This document shows positions 22,256-35,809 of a stretch of DNA of 64,000 nt, in pieces (the stretch's first letter is position 1; each line of letters starts with the position of its first letter). The stretch lies in assembly GCF_964199755.1 (NCBI RefSeq), contig NC_133910.1:3308501-3372500 (forward strand). Reading direction: 5' to 3'. This DNA comes from Larus michahellis (taxonomy: Eukaryota; Chordata; Aves; Charadriiformes; Laridae). The position numbers and the translations under genes were made by a program. The notes under the pieces were generated by a model. It had not been told where the DNA came from, did not search any database, and was given only the letters and a program-made list of their open reading frames with translations.

Positions 22256-22810
22256 TCCTTTATCTGACTGAAATACGGATTTCTTCCCAAATGTCTCTTT
22301 TGGATTGTGTAGCTGCATTGCATTGCTGTGCTTGTCTTCCCGGTGGCTCAGATTGGGAGCAAGGACTACAGCTTTGCTACCTGTGTTTTGCAGCCCACCT
22401 CGGTGCAGCGCGTGTGCGCGGCTCCTCGGCGTGCTCGTGGTAAGCCCAAACCCCACACGGCGTGGCAGTGCCAAAAGCTGTGTGCTGCACAGCTCCTGCA
22501 TCCCCCAGAGCTGCACAGGGGGTCTAGGCTGGAGACCGGGGAAATGTGTCCTTGGCTGAGATGATGCTGGGCTGGAAAGCCTGTCTGTGGTTTCTCCTCT
22601 TGAAATTATCCACTGGAGGAGTGTTTTTCTCCTGCAGAATAGCCTGTGAGGGCAGCTGGGCAGAGAGCAGGAAGCTTGCATGGCTTAGGGGAAGGGCTCT
22701 CGATAAAATGAAGCCACCTTCTAGGTGCAAGGGTCCACAAAGAGCGATGTGTGTGAGCTGGTTTCCATAGCTTAGTGTGACTTTACTACTATTAACAGGA
22801 CAGTTAATAT

Positions 22811-23012
22811 TACAGAACCATAGAATGTGTTGGGTTGGAAGGGACCTCTAAAGGCCATCTAGTCCAACCCCCCTGCAGTGAGCAGGGACATCTTCAACTA
22901 GATCAGGTTGCTCAGAGCCTCATCCAGCCTGGCCTTGAATGTCTCCAGGGATGGGGCCTCCACCCCCTCTCTGGGCAACCTGGGCCAGTGTCTCACTACC
23001 CTTATTCTGGAT
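22811..23012 (-). repeat. CR1 fragment
   Basis: Starts on + with ACAGAACCATAGAATG, then GGTTGGAAGGGACCTC, CATCTAGTCCAACCCCCCTG, GCCTTGAATGTCTCCAGGGA and CTCTCTGGGCAACCTG. This is an antisense CR1 3' end, 5'-truncated at about 200 bp. Confidence 0.92.
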
Positions 23013-23753
23013 AAGAAACAGAAACAACTCAGGCATCAGGATTCCCTTCCCCTTCCAGCTGCGAGAGGGACAGAGGTTCTTTCTGGTTTCTTCTATCAAG
23101 GGCTCTTGTTTCTGGGACAGGAGCTCACAGCCCAAAAGTGTGACAGGAGAGGTAAGCGTCACCCACACCGCCTGGCTTTGGGAGCTGAAAATGCCATCAG
23201 TGTCTGTAGTGCTGGGCTGCAGGGGTGCTGCTGGAGCAGGCACCCATGGGCGCTGGATTGCAGATGGCCTTTGTCGTGGCGTTGGGACAGGCAGCAGCGC
23301 TGATGGCAGTGCTGCCTTCACAAGGGAGGGTTTTCAGGCTTCCAAGGGGCTGTAGGTACTGTGGGGATCCCTGAGCTGTTTTAGTGGGGAGTTAGACTCG
23401 GTTTTGGCTGTCCGTGCTTGCGGTCCGCCCAAAGGGGTTTAGTTGTGCCAGAGGCCCCTGGGTGCCTCTGCAACCATCACCCCCTGCGAGAGGGGAGGGT
23501 GACTTCGAGTGGAACCGAGCATCTGCGCAGCTTGTTTTCACCCCTCTGAGATTCACTGGCCCTAAACCAGGAGTTGCGACCCTGCCCCAGGTGAGCTGCC
23601 TGAACTTTGCTGAGGCACCAGCCCATGCCCTTGTACACCCAGCAGCTGGACGCTGGGTGGCTCCGGGCTCACCCTGAGCGGCTCAGCACCCTTAGGCTCA
23701 GCAGCCCAGGGCCCCTCATGCCTCTGATCAGGGAGACCGGGGATATAGAATCA

Positions 23754-23970
23754 TAGAATTGCTAGGTTGGAAGGGACCTTTCGGATCATCTAGTCCAACC
23801 ATCAACCTAACTCTGACAAAAACCATCACTGAACCATATCTCTAAGAACTACGTCTACCCACCTTTTAAAAACCTCCAGGGGTCGTGCCTCAGCCACTTC
23901 CCTGGGCAGCCTGTTCCAACGCTTGATAACCCTTTCAGTGTAAACATTTTTCCTAATACGCAGTATCCTT
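23754..23970 (-). repeat. CR1 fragment
   Basis: Contains TAGAATCATAGAATTGC, GGTTGGAAGGGACC and CACTTCCCTGGGCAGCCTGT. The complementary strand still translates to the familiar CR1 tail ([20 protein letters not shown]). Same subfamily as the copy at 6.32 kb. Confidence 0.92.
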
Positions 23971-26900
23971 TGTCTCACCTTCCCCTCCACCTCACCCCAC
24001 TTCTGCACACCAACCCCCTCCCAAAGCAAAGCTGTATTTTGCAAAAGGCACGGGGTGCACGTGTCCCTGTGTGCCGTGAAGATCTGCCAAGGTCTTTGCC
24101 TTCCACAAAGCTCCTCTCAGCGCTAAGAAGTGGGGCTCAGCTTTTCACTGCATGGAGACCAACTCCTCCCTTGGCCAGTGCTGCAGAGGACAATCTCGCC
24201 AGTCCTCACATGCTCCCAGCCCGCATGGCAGCTTGTACCTCTGGAGGCCTCCATAAGAAAGCACAGGAACCTCCAGGCCATGGAGAGGATTTTTCCTGCC
24301 AGAAGATAAGGATGTCTGGCCAGGTTTTCCCCAGTCCCAACTTGCCCCAGCACTTGAATCCCAGCTCAAATGGCTCTTCAGGTTGTCCCCAACCCCAGTC
24401 TCCCCCAGAATCCCAGCTCTGTCCAAACTGTCGCCAGTCCCCAGGCTGCCCTGAGATCCTTTGCAAAGCCACCAGCCCTTCCAGGTGCTTTCAAGGCAGT
24501 GGAGCTGGCATGTGGGCGATCCACAGCGCTGAGCACCAGGAGACCGATGGCTCATTTCTCAATGCTGGGTGCAAAGGAAGCTGGTCTAAGGGAAAGGAAC
24601 AGCTAAGGAGACTTGAACCTCTTGTTCTCCCATAATGGCTGTGCCAGCACCCCTGAGGTTCTCCACCTCTGCTCGGCACAGGAGCACTCACTCTCATGCT
24701 GCCTGAGAGCCAGGACACCCTCTCTCAGGAATTGCTCATCACCGCAGCTGCTCCCACACATACCTGGCTAAGCCCATAGCATGGGATGCCTCCTGAAAAG
24801 CTGGTTTGATGAGCCCGGCTAGCCAAGTAAACAGCTTGTCCTGCAGCACATCTGAGCCTGGAATTTGGGGACCAAAGCAAGAGAGCACAGTGGCTTGTCC
24901 TCGGTCCCACTCTGTCTCTTGGAGGCTTGGATGTCCCTGGCATGGGACCCAAGGCTCTCCTGGCGAGCTTTTACTTGACAGGTATGGCTGGGACGCCAGG
25001 TGTGTGGTGAAGTGCTTTTGCCACAGATTTTTTCCCTCCTTAGCCTGATGTGGATTTCTTCATCCAGTTCCATTTTCCAGGGAAAATGCTGGTTGAGCTG
25101 GAGGGATGGGATTGAAACTGAAGGATGGAGAGAACCCCCCCCGGGCTGGGGTACTTGGACTGCTCGTCCTGCTCTTCCCCTGCACAGCCGAGCTGTGAAC
25201 TGAAGGGCCCGTAGACAGTCCGGACTCCCTCGCTTTGAGGGCATCCCACACGCCTCCCCTGCGCTAGCAGCTCCCTTCCCCTGCTGAAGGGCTCATTTTC
25301 TTCAGTAGTGCTGGGTCCCATGGGTCCAAGTCACCAGGACGGGTCACCCTCCTGTCAGCTCTTGCTTCCTAATGCACCATGGTACACCACCTGATGGAGA
25401 TGGGGGATTGCAGAGGGTACCGTGCTGTGTTGTCCATAGCCTCATCTATCTATAAAGGATCTCTTCAGCCCTTCTTTACTCTTAATAGCTTCTTTGTAAT
25501 CAAAAGATCTAGAAATACGGCTTTGCAGGAGATACTGCTAGGGATAAAAAGAATTGCTGTGGCTGCACATTTGTCCTGTGCCTTCATCCAGCTCCTCTGG
25601 ATGCCCCAGGTGGATGGGGGCTGCCTGACGTGCGGGAGCTGCCACATAGATCTGCTATGGATGTGGCTGTAGGTGGCACTGGGAAGGCTTCCTCGGCTGG
25701 CAAGAGCTCTTCCTGAGTTGGGTATATTCCTGGTGTGCCTGGAGCAGTGATTTATGGAGAGCACTGCATTTGGCCTTGAGCAAAGCACGGCTTGTTCAGT
25801 AATTAAAGCACCACTGGGATAACCTTTCTTCATCACAGGCTGGCGGGGGCTCACAGGGAGACCAGCAGGTACTCTGCACCCCGCAACTGCATCCCGAAGC
25901 CAGAGTGGTGTTTGGGACAAATTCCCTTTTTGCATTTACCCCAGGGGAAAGTGCAGAGTGATTGCAAATCGGTGCGGAGTGAGGATGTGGGAACAGCCGC
26001 CATTACTGCCCATGAGAGCATGGCGATGATAAAAGAGGTTTAAAGTAAATATGAAATAGTGCGTGTCTTGCACAGGATGGAAATTGTGACCACATTGGCC
26101 TGGTCTGTGCTGAAGGCTTTCCCGGAGCCAGGCTCAGGTCAGAGGGCCCCAGGACACGAGCTGCATTCCCATCACATGCTGTCAGACCCTGACAGAGCAC
26201 CTCCCAGTACAGAAGATGGACCAATTTGTGACAACTCTGAAGGCAGTAATTTAGTCTCCCCCACGTCAGGCTCACCTGACAGCTCCTCACACCCTGCATG
26301 CTCAGGAACCCTATTTAAGCTCAGCTGGCACCATCAGTCCCTGTGGGAGCTGTGCTGGGGCGATGCTGGTTCCAGTTCAGCCCCAGCTGTGCCTGGACTA
26401 TGGGCTCTGCTGATCCAGGACCTCGGCCTGCACCCTGACATTTCATCTTGCCCCATCACCACGGACCTGCCTGGCCATTGCTGGCCCTAATCTGGGGCTT
26501 CTCTTCCTGGCTTCACATTGGACCCATCTCATCACTGTGGTGTTGCTGGATCTGGACTTCTGGGTTGCCCTGGACTCTTGGTTGGACCTGGCCGCTGTCT
26601 CCAACCTGCCCTGAACTTCCATGCAGGTACCATGGGATGTGCTCTGCTGGACCTGGGGTCCCACTTGCTCCCTCCTCCCTGAGGGAGCAGCCCTGCTCTT
26701 GCTGTCCCCTGATATGGGGGCACCTTGGTGTTGGGGGGCCAGGAAAGACCATCAGGCCAAGTGTGCAGCTGGTGGGGAACACTGAAGGGGACCTTGTGGC
26801 CAAGGCACCAATTGCATTTTCCCCACGGATGCCTAAACCTAGAGTGGAATGTGACATCCCTCCCTTTGGCACCAGCTGTGTCCAGGGCATGCCCCATGTT

Positions 26901-28536
26901 GGCAGAGCTCCTCCATGGTGCCCGAAGAGCCCCCTGAGCTGGGAGACATGTGGTTCCCAACACCTGCACCCCCTTCCCTGCCAAAGCATCTTTGTTTTGG
27001 GTTGCAAGACAAATTGCTGGGGCTGCCTGGGGCAGGGAGCAGCCTGGGGTGATGCAGCATGTCAGCAACCTGGCTGGCGAGGGTGTCACCCGTGGTGTAC
27101 CCTGGGGTGGGTGCGCGCTCCAGCATGCTGCTGCAGACCTGCCCCTGGCTACCTGGCCTGTGGTCCATCCCAATGTCATCTCTTTTCCGTGCTGGTGTTG
27201 GAGATGCCCGCCCTGAGCAGTGTGTGGTGCCTGACAGATAACCCACCACGGTACCTTGTGCCCAGACGCGGGTTGAAGCTGCGCCTTCCCACCCAGATCC
27301 AGGGACCACCAGGCACATGCTTGTCCCTACCACATCAACTGGCAGTGGGTGGCACTGGGGGGTCGTGCCTGTGGCTGCTCCGGTCAGACGCTGTGTGCAG
27401 GAATCCGGATGCCTGGACAAAGCACAGGCTCCCAAAATATGGAAATAGCAAAGTCCTCCCTGCTGGGATCAGCACTGACGTACGCAATTCTTTTGATGGC
27501 TTCGCCGGTACCTGTGAGTGTTGCCCAAGTCCCTGCTCAGCTGCAGGGCTTTGTCACTTTGCAGTCAGCCACCGGGGCAGTGTTTCTGCTCCGTTTGGTA
27601 CCCACAGCCCTGGTCACCTGTGGGACCATCATCATGGACAACCTCCCAGCCAGGCTCTCCATCTTCCAGTTGCAGGAGGATCCTTAGTTGTTCCCGAGAA
27701 AGGGCTGAAACCTGGAGACTGGTTGACCCTCAATTTGCTGCTACATTCAAGTTGGGACGTCTTTCTTTTAGACAGACAGTGATAATGACCTGCTTTCCCC
27801 AAGCTGGTGGGCTTGGAGCACTGCAGGCAGGAGCACTGTGGCCGGGGTTCTCGGGGTACTCCTGTACCAGGGACGTGGCTGCCTCCTCCACCCGCTCTGG
27901 GGCTGTGGGAGTATGAACAGGATTTGCCTGGTGTTTCTCCATGGACGTGGCCCAGCTCCAGCCAGAAGAAGGCAGGTGCATGCACACATTCTGCGTGAGC
28001 TCTGGCTAACTTCAGCTGCCTACAGGAAAAGAGATTTGTGTTTAAATCTTCCTAAAAAGGAGCCTAATCCAATCCGTCCCCATTAATCAAAGCGAGCCTG
28101 TCTAAAGCCGCCTCCGGAGGTGGGTGCTGGCTGATGTGGTCAGCCTGGCCGCGAGGCTGCGTCCTCTCTGGGATTTGTTTTCGCCGTGGGAGGATGTCTC
28201 AGTGATGGCACAGTGTTGGACCAGAGCTGCTCTGTTACACACCACGGCAGGGTGCCAGCCCTGCCGGGCCTGCCTGGTCCCCGAGTGCTGCAGGGGCTGC
28301 TCCTGCTGCAGCGTGTCTCCCCAGCGGGACCTTGGCCTTGCTGGCTGGTGCCTCTGGCCATGATGGCTCTGCCAAGACCAGCAGAAGGTGTGTGACATCG
28401 GCCTGGGGCACCTGAACAGTGTTTGCAGATAGATGCAAATCGGGGTATCACTTACAGGGGGTGCAAGGGCGACCCAAACCGTGTACCCTGATGATATGCC
28501 CTTACACACAGGGCGAGGGAAAGCTACTGATGATCC

Positions 28537-29293
28537 TGTCCTGGTTTCAGGTAAAACGGAACCAATTTTCTTTGCAGTAATTTGACTTTTCAGTTAAGCC
28601 TCTTCTAACTCTGTGAAATTAATGGTGTGTTTTTCAGAGAGTAGCTGCTTCTACCAAAGGTAATGCCTGACTTTTATAGTGAATACCAAGGGATGGAACG
28701 CAGAGAGGCTCGTGCTTATACTTATATGCCCCAGTGGAGGGTCAGAAGTGGAAAAGTGTGAAGGAATCGCACCCGCAGGGAGGAGTGGAAAGGGCAGGTG
28801 ACCCAAAACTGACCAACAGGGTATTCCGTCCCATGGGCATCATGCTCAGTATAAAAGCTGAGGGATCAAAGGGCTCAGCTTCTTCTTTCAATGGCCAGTG
28901 TTCAAGGAGGAGTCTGTCTGTTTGTCCGTCTTTGATCCTGAATCGTGTGTTCCTGAATCCAGTTCCTGAGTTCAGCTCCCGTCCATCGCTGAGTCCAGTC
29001 TGGGACTTTCCCAGTGCTGCTGCTGATGTGATCGTCATCCCAGGAACTCGATACAGGCTGTATATATTGTATATATTCCATTATTTTCTTCTTTTGATAT
29101 GATTATATTTTCTTGTTGTTATTTTATTATTAATATTTTTATTAAAGTAGTTTAGTTTCTTTTCAACTCACAAGTCTCTCTCTCTCATATTCTTTCCTGT
29201 GAAGGGAGATGCTCCCCCTTCTCTAAAGGGGAGAGAAGTAAAAGTGAGTGTCTGTCGTTTGTTTTAGTGGCCAGCCCAGCCCAAACCACGACA
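28537..29293 (+). mobile_element. Solo LTR of an avian endogenous retrovirus
   Basis: A 757-bp element with TG...CA ends: it starts TGTCCTGGTTTCAG and ends CCAAACCACGACA, termini I recognise from avian ERV (ERVL-like) LTRs. A perfect 5-bp target duplication GATCC flanks it (28532-28536 and 29294-29298). Internal LTR landmarks in the + direction are a TATAAAAG box at 28850 and an ATTAAA signal at 29141 before a T-rich stretch. No gag, pol or env sequence is next to it, so it is most simply a solo LTR left by recombination between two LTRs. The family assignment is from memory; the structure is seen directly. Confidence 0.88.
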
Positions 29294-30011
29294 GATCCCT
29301 AGAAGGTTAAGTGCTTTGTTGCTGCGTTGTTCCTGTGGTCTCCACTAAACAGATGAGCTGCAACCAGGAAAGCAAATTTTAACATCAGTGACAGCAGGGG
29401 AAGATCATGGGCTGCAGTAGGGGAGAAAAGAGCAAAGAAAGCTCAGGTAAGTTAGAGGTTTCCCAATAGCTGTGAATGATGCAATTCGTCTGAGGGTGCG
29501 GAGAGAACTGTCTACGACGGCTTTTCAGACCACATGGAGACGGGGTGAGCCTCTGAAAGGTGGAGGGAGGACAAGCACTTCAACATTTTCCAAGTTAAGT
29601 TGTGACCATAGAGTCTAATTTCCTCCTCTGGCAGGATATTCCAGGAAGAGCTGTTAATGGTTACTGGAATAAACTGGAAGGAGTTTTCCAGAGCTGCGGA
29701 AATTCAATATTCCCCAAACGGTGGGGAGGACAGAGGTGGGAGCTTACCTGCCCATTGAGTTTGGAGGGGATGGGGAGCTGGGAGGCGTGCAAGCATTGCA
29801 GAGTACAGACTTGGGATGAAAAACATAAATTGGAGGAAAGGTCTGGAAGGAGGTGCTGCAGAGGAGGGTGGGAGTGAGGAAATGCACGTTCCAGGATGGG
29901 GAGAGCAAAGGGCTGGAAGGAAAACAAGCCTGAGGGGGATCGCAGCGCTCATGCTTCGCACGGAGAATAACACCAGGGGGTTGCGAGAACGGCAAACATC
30001 CCATCAAAATG

Positions 30012-30160
30012 TATAAATAGGTGTGTTGCATATGCAAGGGATGAAGTAATGCGGGGCCACGCGCGGCGCATCGCTGGAGCGCTCTGGCCTTATTTGGGCA
30101 CCCTCCTGGGGAGGGAGCCCCCGGCGCTGCGCGGCACCAGCCTTCTCGCCCGCAAAAGTG
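30012..30160 (+). promoter_or_regulatory. Candidate TATA promoter with CpG-rich downstream patch
   Basis: A consensus TATAAATAG at 30012-30020 lies just ahead of a CpG-rich stretch (GGCCACGCGCGGCGCATCGC from about 30055), and a weak donor AAAA|GTGAGC follows near 30157. The 95-codon frame from 30049 has no recognised homology. This could be a non-coding transcript start or chance. Confidence 0.25.
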
Positions 30161-31053
30161 AGCTCCTGGAGGGGAGCGAGCGAGGGGGGGCTTGTGCAGC
30201 CCGGGGAAAGTTTCAGGTGAAGCACGATAAGAGGTTTCAAATAAGCAAAAGGCTGGCAGAAAGGAGAGAGGGGAGCTTGGTTTGCCTGGTCCTCCTTGGG
30301 CAGGGTGGGGAGTTGGCTCCAGAGAGTGAGATTTAGGTTAAGCTTTAGGAAAATTGCTGCAGCTGCGGCCGTGAAGCCCCAAAATGGATTGATCAGAGCA
30401 GCTGCAGAATTGCTGCCACTGAACCTGGGGGCAGAGGAGGCTGGTTTACCCACAGCCACAGGACTTTGCCTTGGTGGTCTCACAAGGTCCCACTTTGCCT
30501 GTCTTCTGTCACGCCTTAGTGCCTGCCAAGGGTTCAGCTGTAACGTTCTCCTGCTGTTTAGGCTTCACAGAGCTCACACCAATTTAACATCACTCCTCTG
30601 TAATGAGTTTGTTTCACTTCCTAAAATACCTGGATTTAGGTGCAAAGCTTCAGGCACCTGCATCTGAAAACCGTCAGCCTGGGGAAGTGTGGTGAGATCA
30701 GCAAGTAACTCCCCAAAGGGATGGATTTCCCAGGTGGGATGAGTTAGAAGGACAAGGGAATCAGCCAGCATTGAAACTAGGGTATGCAGAAGAGTTAACA
30801 GTATAACTGAACTAATCTAGAACCCCTTTTTCTTTCCCCTTGACACTTTTCCCTTATCAACTCAGTTTGGTAGTTATTAGATATGATATTAAGGTCTATA
30901 TCTAGAGCTACCTCAAAGGACTTGTAGCCATCTCCAGAAAGCACCTGTAGAAGGGGCAGACGTCCCCAGCATGGTTGGATATTCTCCGGTTACAGATGTG
31001 GATCTGGTTAGTGGCTCCCTGTGCCACTGTGCAGGAGTGGAGCTCTGCAGCGT

Positions 31054-31355
31054 GGGACTCGGCATCAGCTCCTGCTCCTCCTCCAGCTGCGGGGATCACC
31101 GCAAAGAGACACTCAGGGCTCCATGCAGGATACACACATCCCAGGATCTTCTGTGGATGCTATTTTGAGTTTACTGACATGGCGCTTCCTGTGCTGTTTT
31201 ATCAACCGATCCCTCGGGCTGGGATTCAGCTGCCCTAATTTCTGCATCTTGAGGAAGTCTGAGTAAGTCCGCCTGGGATTTCCCCATCCCTGCCTCCTGG
31301 AAAGAGCCTGCTTGGGAACCCGGGCCTGGGAAAAGGCTACCTGGAAATCGTTCCC
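31054..31355 (+). repeat. Duplicated unclassified segment, copy A
   Basis: About 300 bp aligning along its length with 37390-37690, with small indels. Best-matching stretches are AGCTGCCCTAATTT, GTCTGAGTAAG and GCCTGGGATTTCCCCA. Both copies also keep an open + frame ending in an AG[IV]QLP-stop. Not identified as CR1 or the LTR seen here. It may be an unclassified transposable element or a local duplication. Confidence 0.7.
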
Positions 31356-34300
31356 TGAGGCACGGCTCCTGCTGTGGGCTCCCTGGGTAGGGTCAGACCC
31401 CCGGGGCCATGTGGTGCCCACGCAGCCCCCAGGTTATTCCAGCCCACTGCAGCTCTGTGCTCCCTGATGCAAGAGCTTCGGCTGTCAGCCTGCTGCTGAT
31501 GGAAGCTACCACCACCACATCCCACCCTCAGCTACCCTGCCATCGTACCCAGCCATCCTCACCCAGGATCTTCCATCTAGGACAGAGTCAGTTCCTGCAG
31601 GCCGACCTCATGCTAAGCAGCAGCAGCTGCGGGCCAGGCACTGCTCAGCTTGCTGCTATAGCCATGGAAGCAATCCCTCTGCTGCCCTGAGCTACAGGAC
31701 ATCTTTGTGGGTGCATCTTGCCCTGCACTTGGCTTTTATTGCTAATGGTGCACCTCCCTGCTGGGGCTTTACCCTGGGGATGTGCCTGGAGGGACCATCA
31801 AATTCTCCCCATTCCCAGATCCCAGCCTCGCTGCTCCAGCCTGGGGCACCTCACCAGATCCCCATGGCTTTTGTTCTTGTTAACTTTTTGGCATCAGCTC
31901 CAGCTTCCCCAGAGGGGCATAAAGGAACCGGTCCTAAGGAGCCCATCCTTCACCAGAACCTGGCACCTGACCCCCCCGTGAGATGTGTGTGCATCCTTGT
32001 GGCCAGCAAGTGATACGTGAAAGAAAAGGTAAAGTGTTAACTGCAGTCAAAACCTCTGTTTCCACCTGTACCTTTGCCCCTCTCCTGCTCCTATAATGTG
32101 CTGCACCATCCAAAGGCTCTCACTCAAACCAGACCCATGTGGTACCTCACCTGTTCTTCCAAGCGAAAAAAAAAAATAAATCTTCAAGATCTTGGAGAAA
32201 GATGTTCCCAGAACTTATTGTTGTCTCTTAAACTCTCTGAGCCACCCAACACAAAAACTGTGTGCAGGTACAAAAGGAGATGCAGGCATGACTCTCCAAA
32301 ATCTGGGAATCTGGTGCTGGGTTCCTACCCAGCCCTCCCCAGCTTCCACATTTTTATAAGATAGCTCTCAGTTTCCCAGTAGCTTTTCCTAGGCTGCAAC
32401 CAAAAAGGTATGGACCCCTGTTAGCTGGCACGAATTGTCATTACTGCCACATGCTCTTTCCGATATATCTCAGCAAACCACCCGGTTCTTCCTGAGATGA
32501 CTTCACATATTGTCCCTGTGGGATCAAGGTTTCTGAGTCACAGGCTTGCTTTGCTTTCGGCGAGGTCCTGCCACCTCTCTGGCCCTGCAGGGGCCTTGGA
32601 AAGTCAGTTCTGAGCTCTTGCTTTGAGCATAAGCTTGTCCTTGGCTTCAAGGTTGTTGCTTCTCTCCCCAGTGAGAAAAAGGGTTTGTGTGCCTTGGGTT
32701 TGCTCCAACTATTTCAGATGATGTAATGAGCGTTTCTGCCCCTCCCTGCAGACTTCTTGAGCACAAACAGCACTGCGCTTCTTGGGTGTCTCGAGGTCAG
32801 AACACGGTACTGAATGTCGTGGAGCACCTTGGCCTAACATGACCCAGTGTCCTCAGCTCCATCCGTGCTATGGGCTCTGTCGTCTTCAGCTGTAAAAGCC
32901 ACTCCGTGCTGGTCCTGTTACTCCCACGACCCACGTCAAGGTCTCTCATGTCGTACCCTTATGCCAAAGATCCAGCACCTCCACCTCTGAATGCTGTTCC
33001 TGATGCATCCGAGGCTCAGTTTTTGGCTTTGGTGATCCATTGGTGAAACACGCTGAAGTCTCTGGGTTAGAGGAAGCTGATGAAATCCAATTCTTTGGAT
33101 CCAGCTCAACAGAAATTGTTTTTCCTTTCCTTGCACCTGGTGGGCAGAAGATCTGCTTCTTGCAGTGCTGATTCATCTTAGTTTCTCTCACTTGAGGAGA
33201 ATCCAGTGACCTGCTTGGACAAGCTCACCTGGGAGTTATAAATATATCCCTGTGTAATACTCACATGACAATAAGCTAATGGGTAATGATGATTGCCAAT
33301 AAGAACAGGATTTGTCCCTACAGGTAGAGACCCCTCTTCCTGGGGCTCGTTTTGAGGTTGGGTTATTACTCGCCTCCCTACAGCCAGGTGCTGGTGAGAT
33401 GGATTAGGTGCATGAGAGGCGCAAGATGTGGAACTTCACTGAGAAACTTCTATGTGATTAACACAAAGTGATGCCGTTGGTGCCAGAGCTGGAGTCACCT
33501 TCTGGCCGGGCTGCGTTCCTGTCCGTCAGGAGCTGCCCGTTAACTGCACTGAGGTGAACACAGTTTGTGTGATGGGACAGCTGGGAGAAACTAAGTCGAT
33601 CTGTCTCTCTCCTTGGATATGATCCCGGTTGAAATAGAGGGGATAGTTGAATGTAATACTGAATTTTTGATTTTTGGCCTTTAACAGCCGCTCTTCACTC
33701 AACATCCAGGTGTATTTGGTGTCCAGTGTGGGCAGCTGCCTGTGGCACTATCCCCTCTGAACAGAGCTGACACAGCCTGAAACCCATGGCCTGGGAGTGG
33801 GAGGATTTGTCACTAATCCCCCGTCTGACTCATGGGTGTGTTGGGATCGGGGTGGGTCCGAGGGCTCAGACACCACAGGGCAAAGCAGCAGCAGTCCACA
33901 TGAATTATTTTCTTATTGCGTGCTTCTTCTAAGCCACTTATGTGATTTAGGTGCTGCCCGGCAATATTGCACCAGTCATGGGAGGTGGATGCGGGGCAGG
34001 GAGTGCGGCGAGGACACTGCCACTGAGCACAGCTTTAGCCGTCGGAGTCAAGGGACGAGCCATTTTATCCCGCTCTGACCAGCTTCCATGAGAGACGCTG
34101 GCTAAAGATGCTGCTTGAGCCAATTCCTTACATCTTAGGAGTTGCCTTGCTGGGAGCTGACAACCATTAGGTGACTTTGGAAGCAGCAATTTGTCTCCCA
34201 GCCCTCTGGACTTTGCCTTGCAGTGGGAGGAAAAAGATGACCAAAGACCACCGAAGTTCTGTCTTTATGCCCCATCTGTGTCTCGGGTTTAAGTACTCAT

Positions 34301-35809
34301 CTGGGCAGCGTAAGAGCATGCCCCAAGGAAGGTGTTTTTCAGCAGCGGGTGTCCTGAGGTGAGCTGCTGGCTCCAGGACTTGGTTTAAATTGGGATTAGG
34401 GATGATTGCAAAAGCCATAAGCAGTGTTGCCACATAGAATTAATGACCTTGGAGGTGCTGGCTGGTACATACCTAGAAATGGGACTCCATGTATTGTAGT
34501 CACTGTGTTAGTAGCTATGTTTTGGTTTTGCCCGAGACTTAGTTTCCAGTGGAATACGCCTGATAACTGAGAGTTTTCACATCATGACAGCAGGTGACAT
34601 GATGGTGATTTATAACGCTGAAAGCACAGTTTGATGCCTTGTGACTTAAAGCCAACGTAATTTCGTTCTTCCAAGAAGCAGAAAGCAAGCAATGTTAGGG
34701 AACCCAAAGGGCAAACGATGTCAAAGAATAGTTTTAAAATTTGAATTTTTGCCCTTTGCTTCTTTGTGGTGGGTAAAGACTGCCTGGGACGACTTAGGAG
34801 AGATCAAGTTATATTTGATTTAACATTAGCTATCCAGACCTGGTTGCCCAAGGCCTTTTTACAGAAGTCCATCTTTCATTCCTACCTGTTTGGTGCAGGT
34901 GTGATGTGCCCCACACTGACAAAGAAAGATGTGTGAATTTTGCAGCTAAAGCTTCTAAATTCACTAGAAAAATCCCAGGGAGCTGAAGACCTCTCCAGCA
35001 GATTTGTGGGCACTCAGCCCTTTCAGGCTCTATTTAGTCATCATTAGGCACAAAGAATTTGAACGTGAGCGTTGTTTTCCTTTTCTGGGCATATCTGCGA
35101 TTCAGCTTGCCAGAGCAAGTGCTGAGGTTGCTGATTTTCTGGGCCATAGTGCTGAGATTGTACAGGGTCAGAACAGAAACTGGGGTCTCCCACTCCATCC
35201 TTCCAGCTCAAGGCCAGAGATTCTGGCAGCTGGGTTGGGAAGCAGGAGAGGAAGGTCAGAGCGTGCCTGTCCACGGACTCCATTTCTGTTCTTTATAGCA
35301 GATAAATAGGTGAATTTTAATGAAGGATACACTCTCAAAAGCACTGAAATGTCTCGAGGTGAAGTTTTGTGATAGACAGCTGTAATAAAGGAGAAGAGAA
35401 TTGGGGAGGAGAAAATTTCAAGCGTGCTCTTACACTCCTGTTAGCATCAAGCGCCCCTGGGCAGATACGTGGTGCTGGGGGTAGAGACATTCCAGAGCGG
35501 TTTGTGAGTCAGCCGAGCTCCTCCCATCATAACTTCACTCATCAAAGCAAGTATTTATAGCACAGGTAGGAGTAGGGAGAGAAATCAAAGAGCTTCCCAG
35601 AAAGACGCATAAATCACTCCAAGAGTTCAGCTCTGGGGTTCTGCATTTTTTGCTTTAACGAGGCTGAATAAAAGCGCTGTCGTTATTACTAATATTTCTT
35701 AATATTATTTCATCAGTCCGCTTTTTGAACTGAAACCATCTTTGAGCAAAGAGATATTTCCATAGAGTTCTCCCAGCTTTCAGAGCTACCCCGGCAGGCT
35801 GCTAAGGAC

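Larger units (their letters stand above)
22256..28536. other. Intergenic region with two CR1 copies
   Basis: About 6.3 kb with no recognisable exon. CR1 fragments lie at 22.81 and 23.75 kb. The rest is unique-looking. The 26.2-26.7 kb part has a TATTTAAG element, but no clear LTR ends. Confidence 0.5.
29299..35716. other. Intergenic region, 6.4 kb
   Basis: No convincing exon is found. It contains a TATA-box plus CpG patch at 30.0-30.2 kb and a duplicated 300-bp segment at 31.05 kb (both listed). The rest, 31.4-35.7 kb, shows no recognised element. It ends in a possible splice acceptor (TTTCATCAG, 35708-35716) ahead of the TOR4A-like frame. Confidence 0.45.

Noticed and set aside
23826..24044. 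Minus-strand frame with a [10 protein letters not shown] motif
   Set aside because: This is the well-known translation of the CR1 tail, not a host gene.
26240..26700. Possible second LTR (TATTTAAG near 26311, Pro/Leu-rich frames)
   Set aside because: No TG/CA ends, target duplication or second copy were found, so it cannot be supported.
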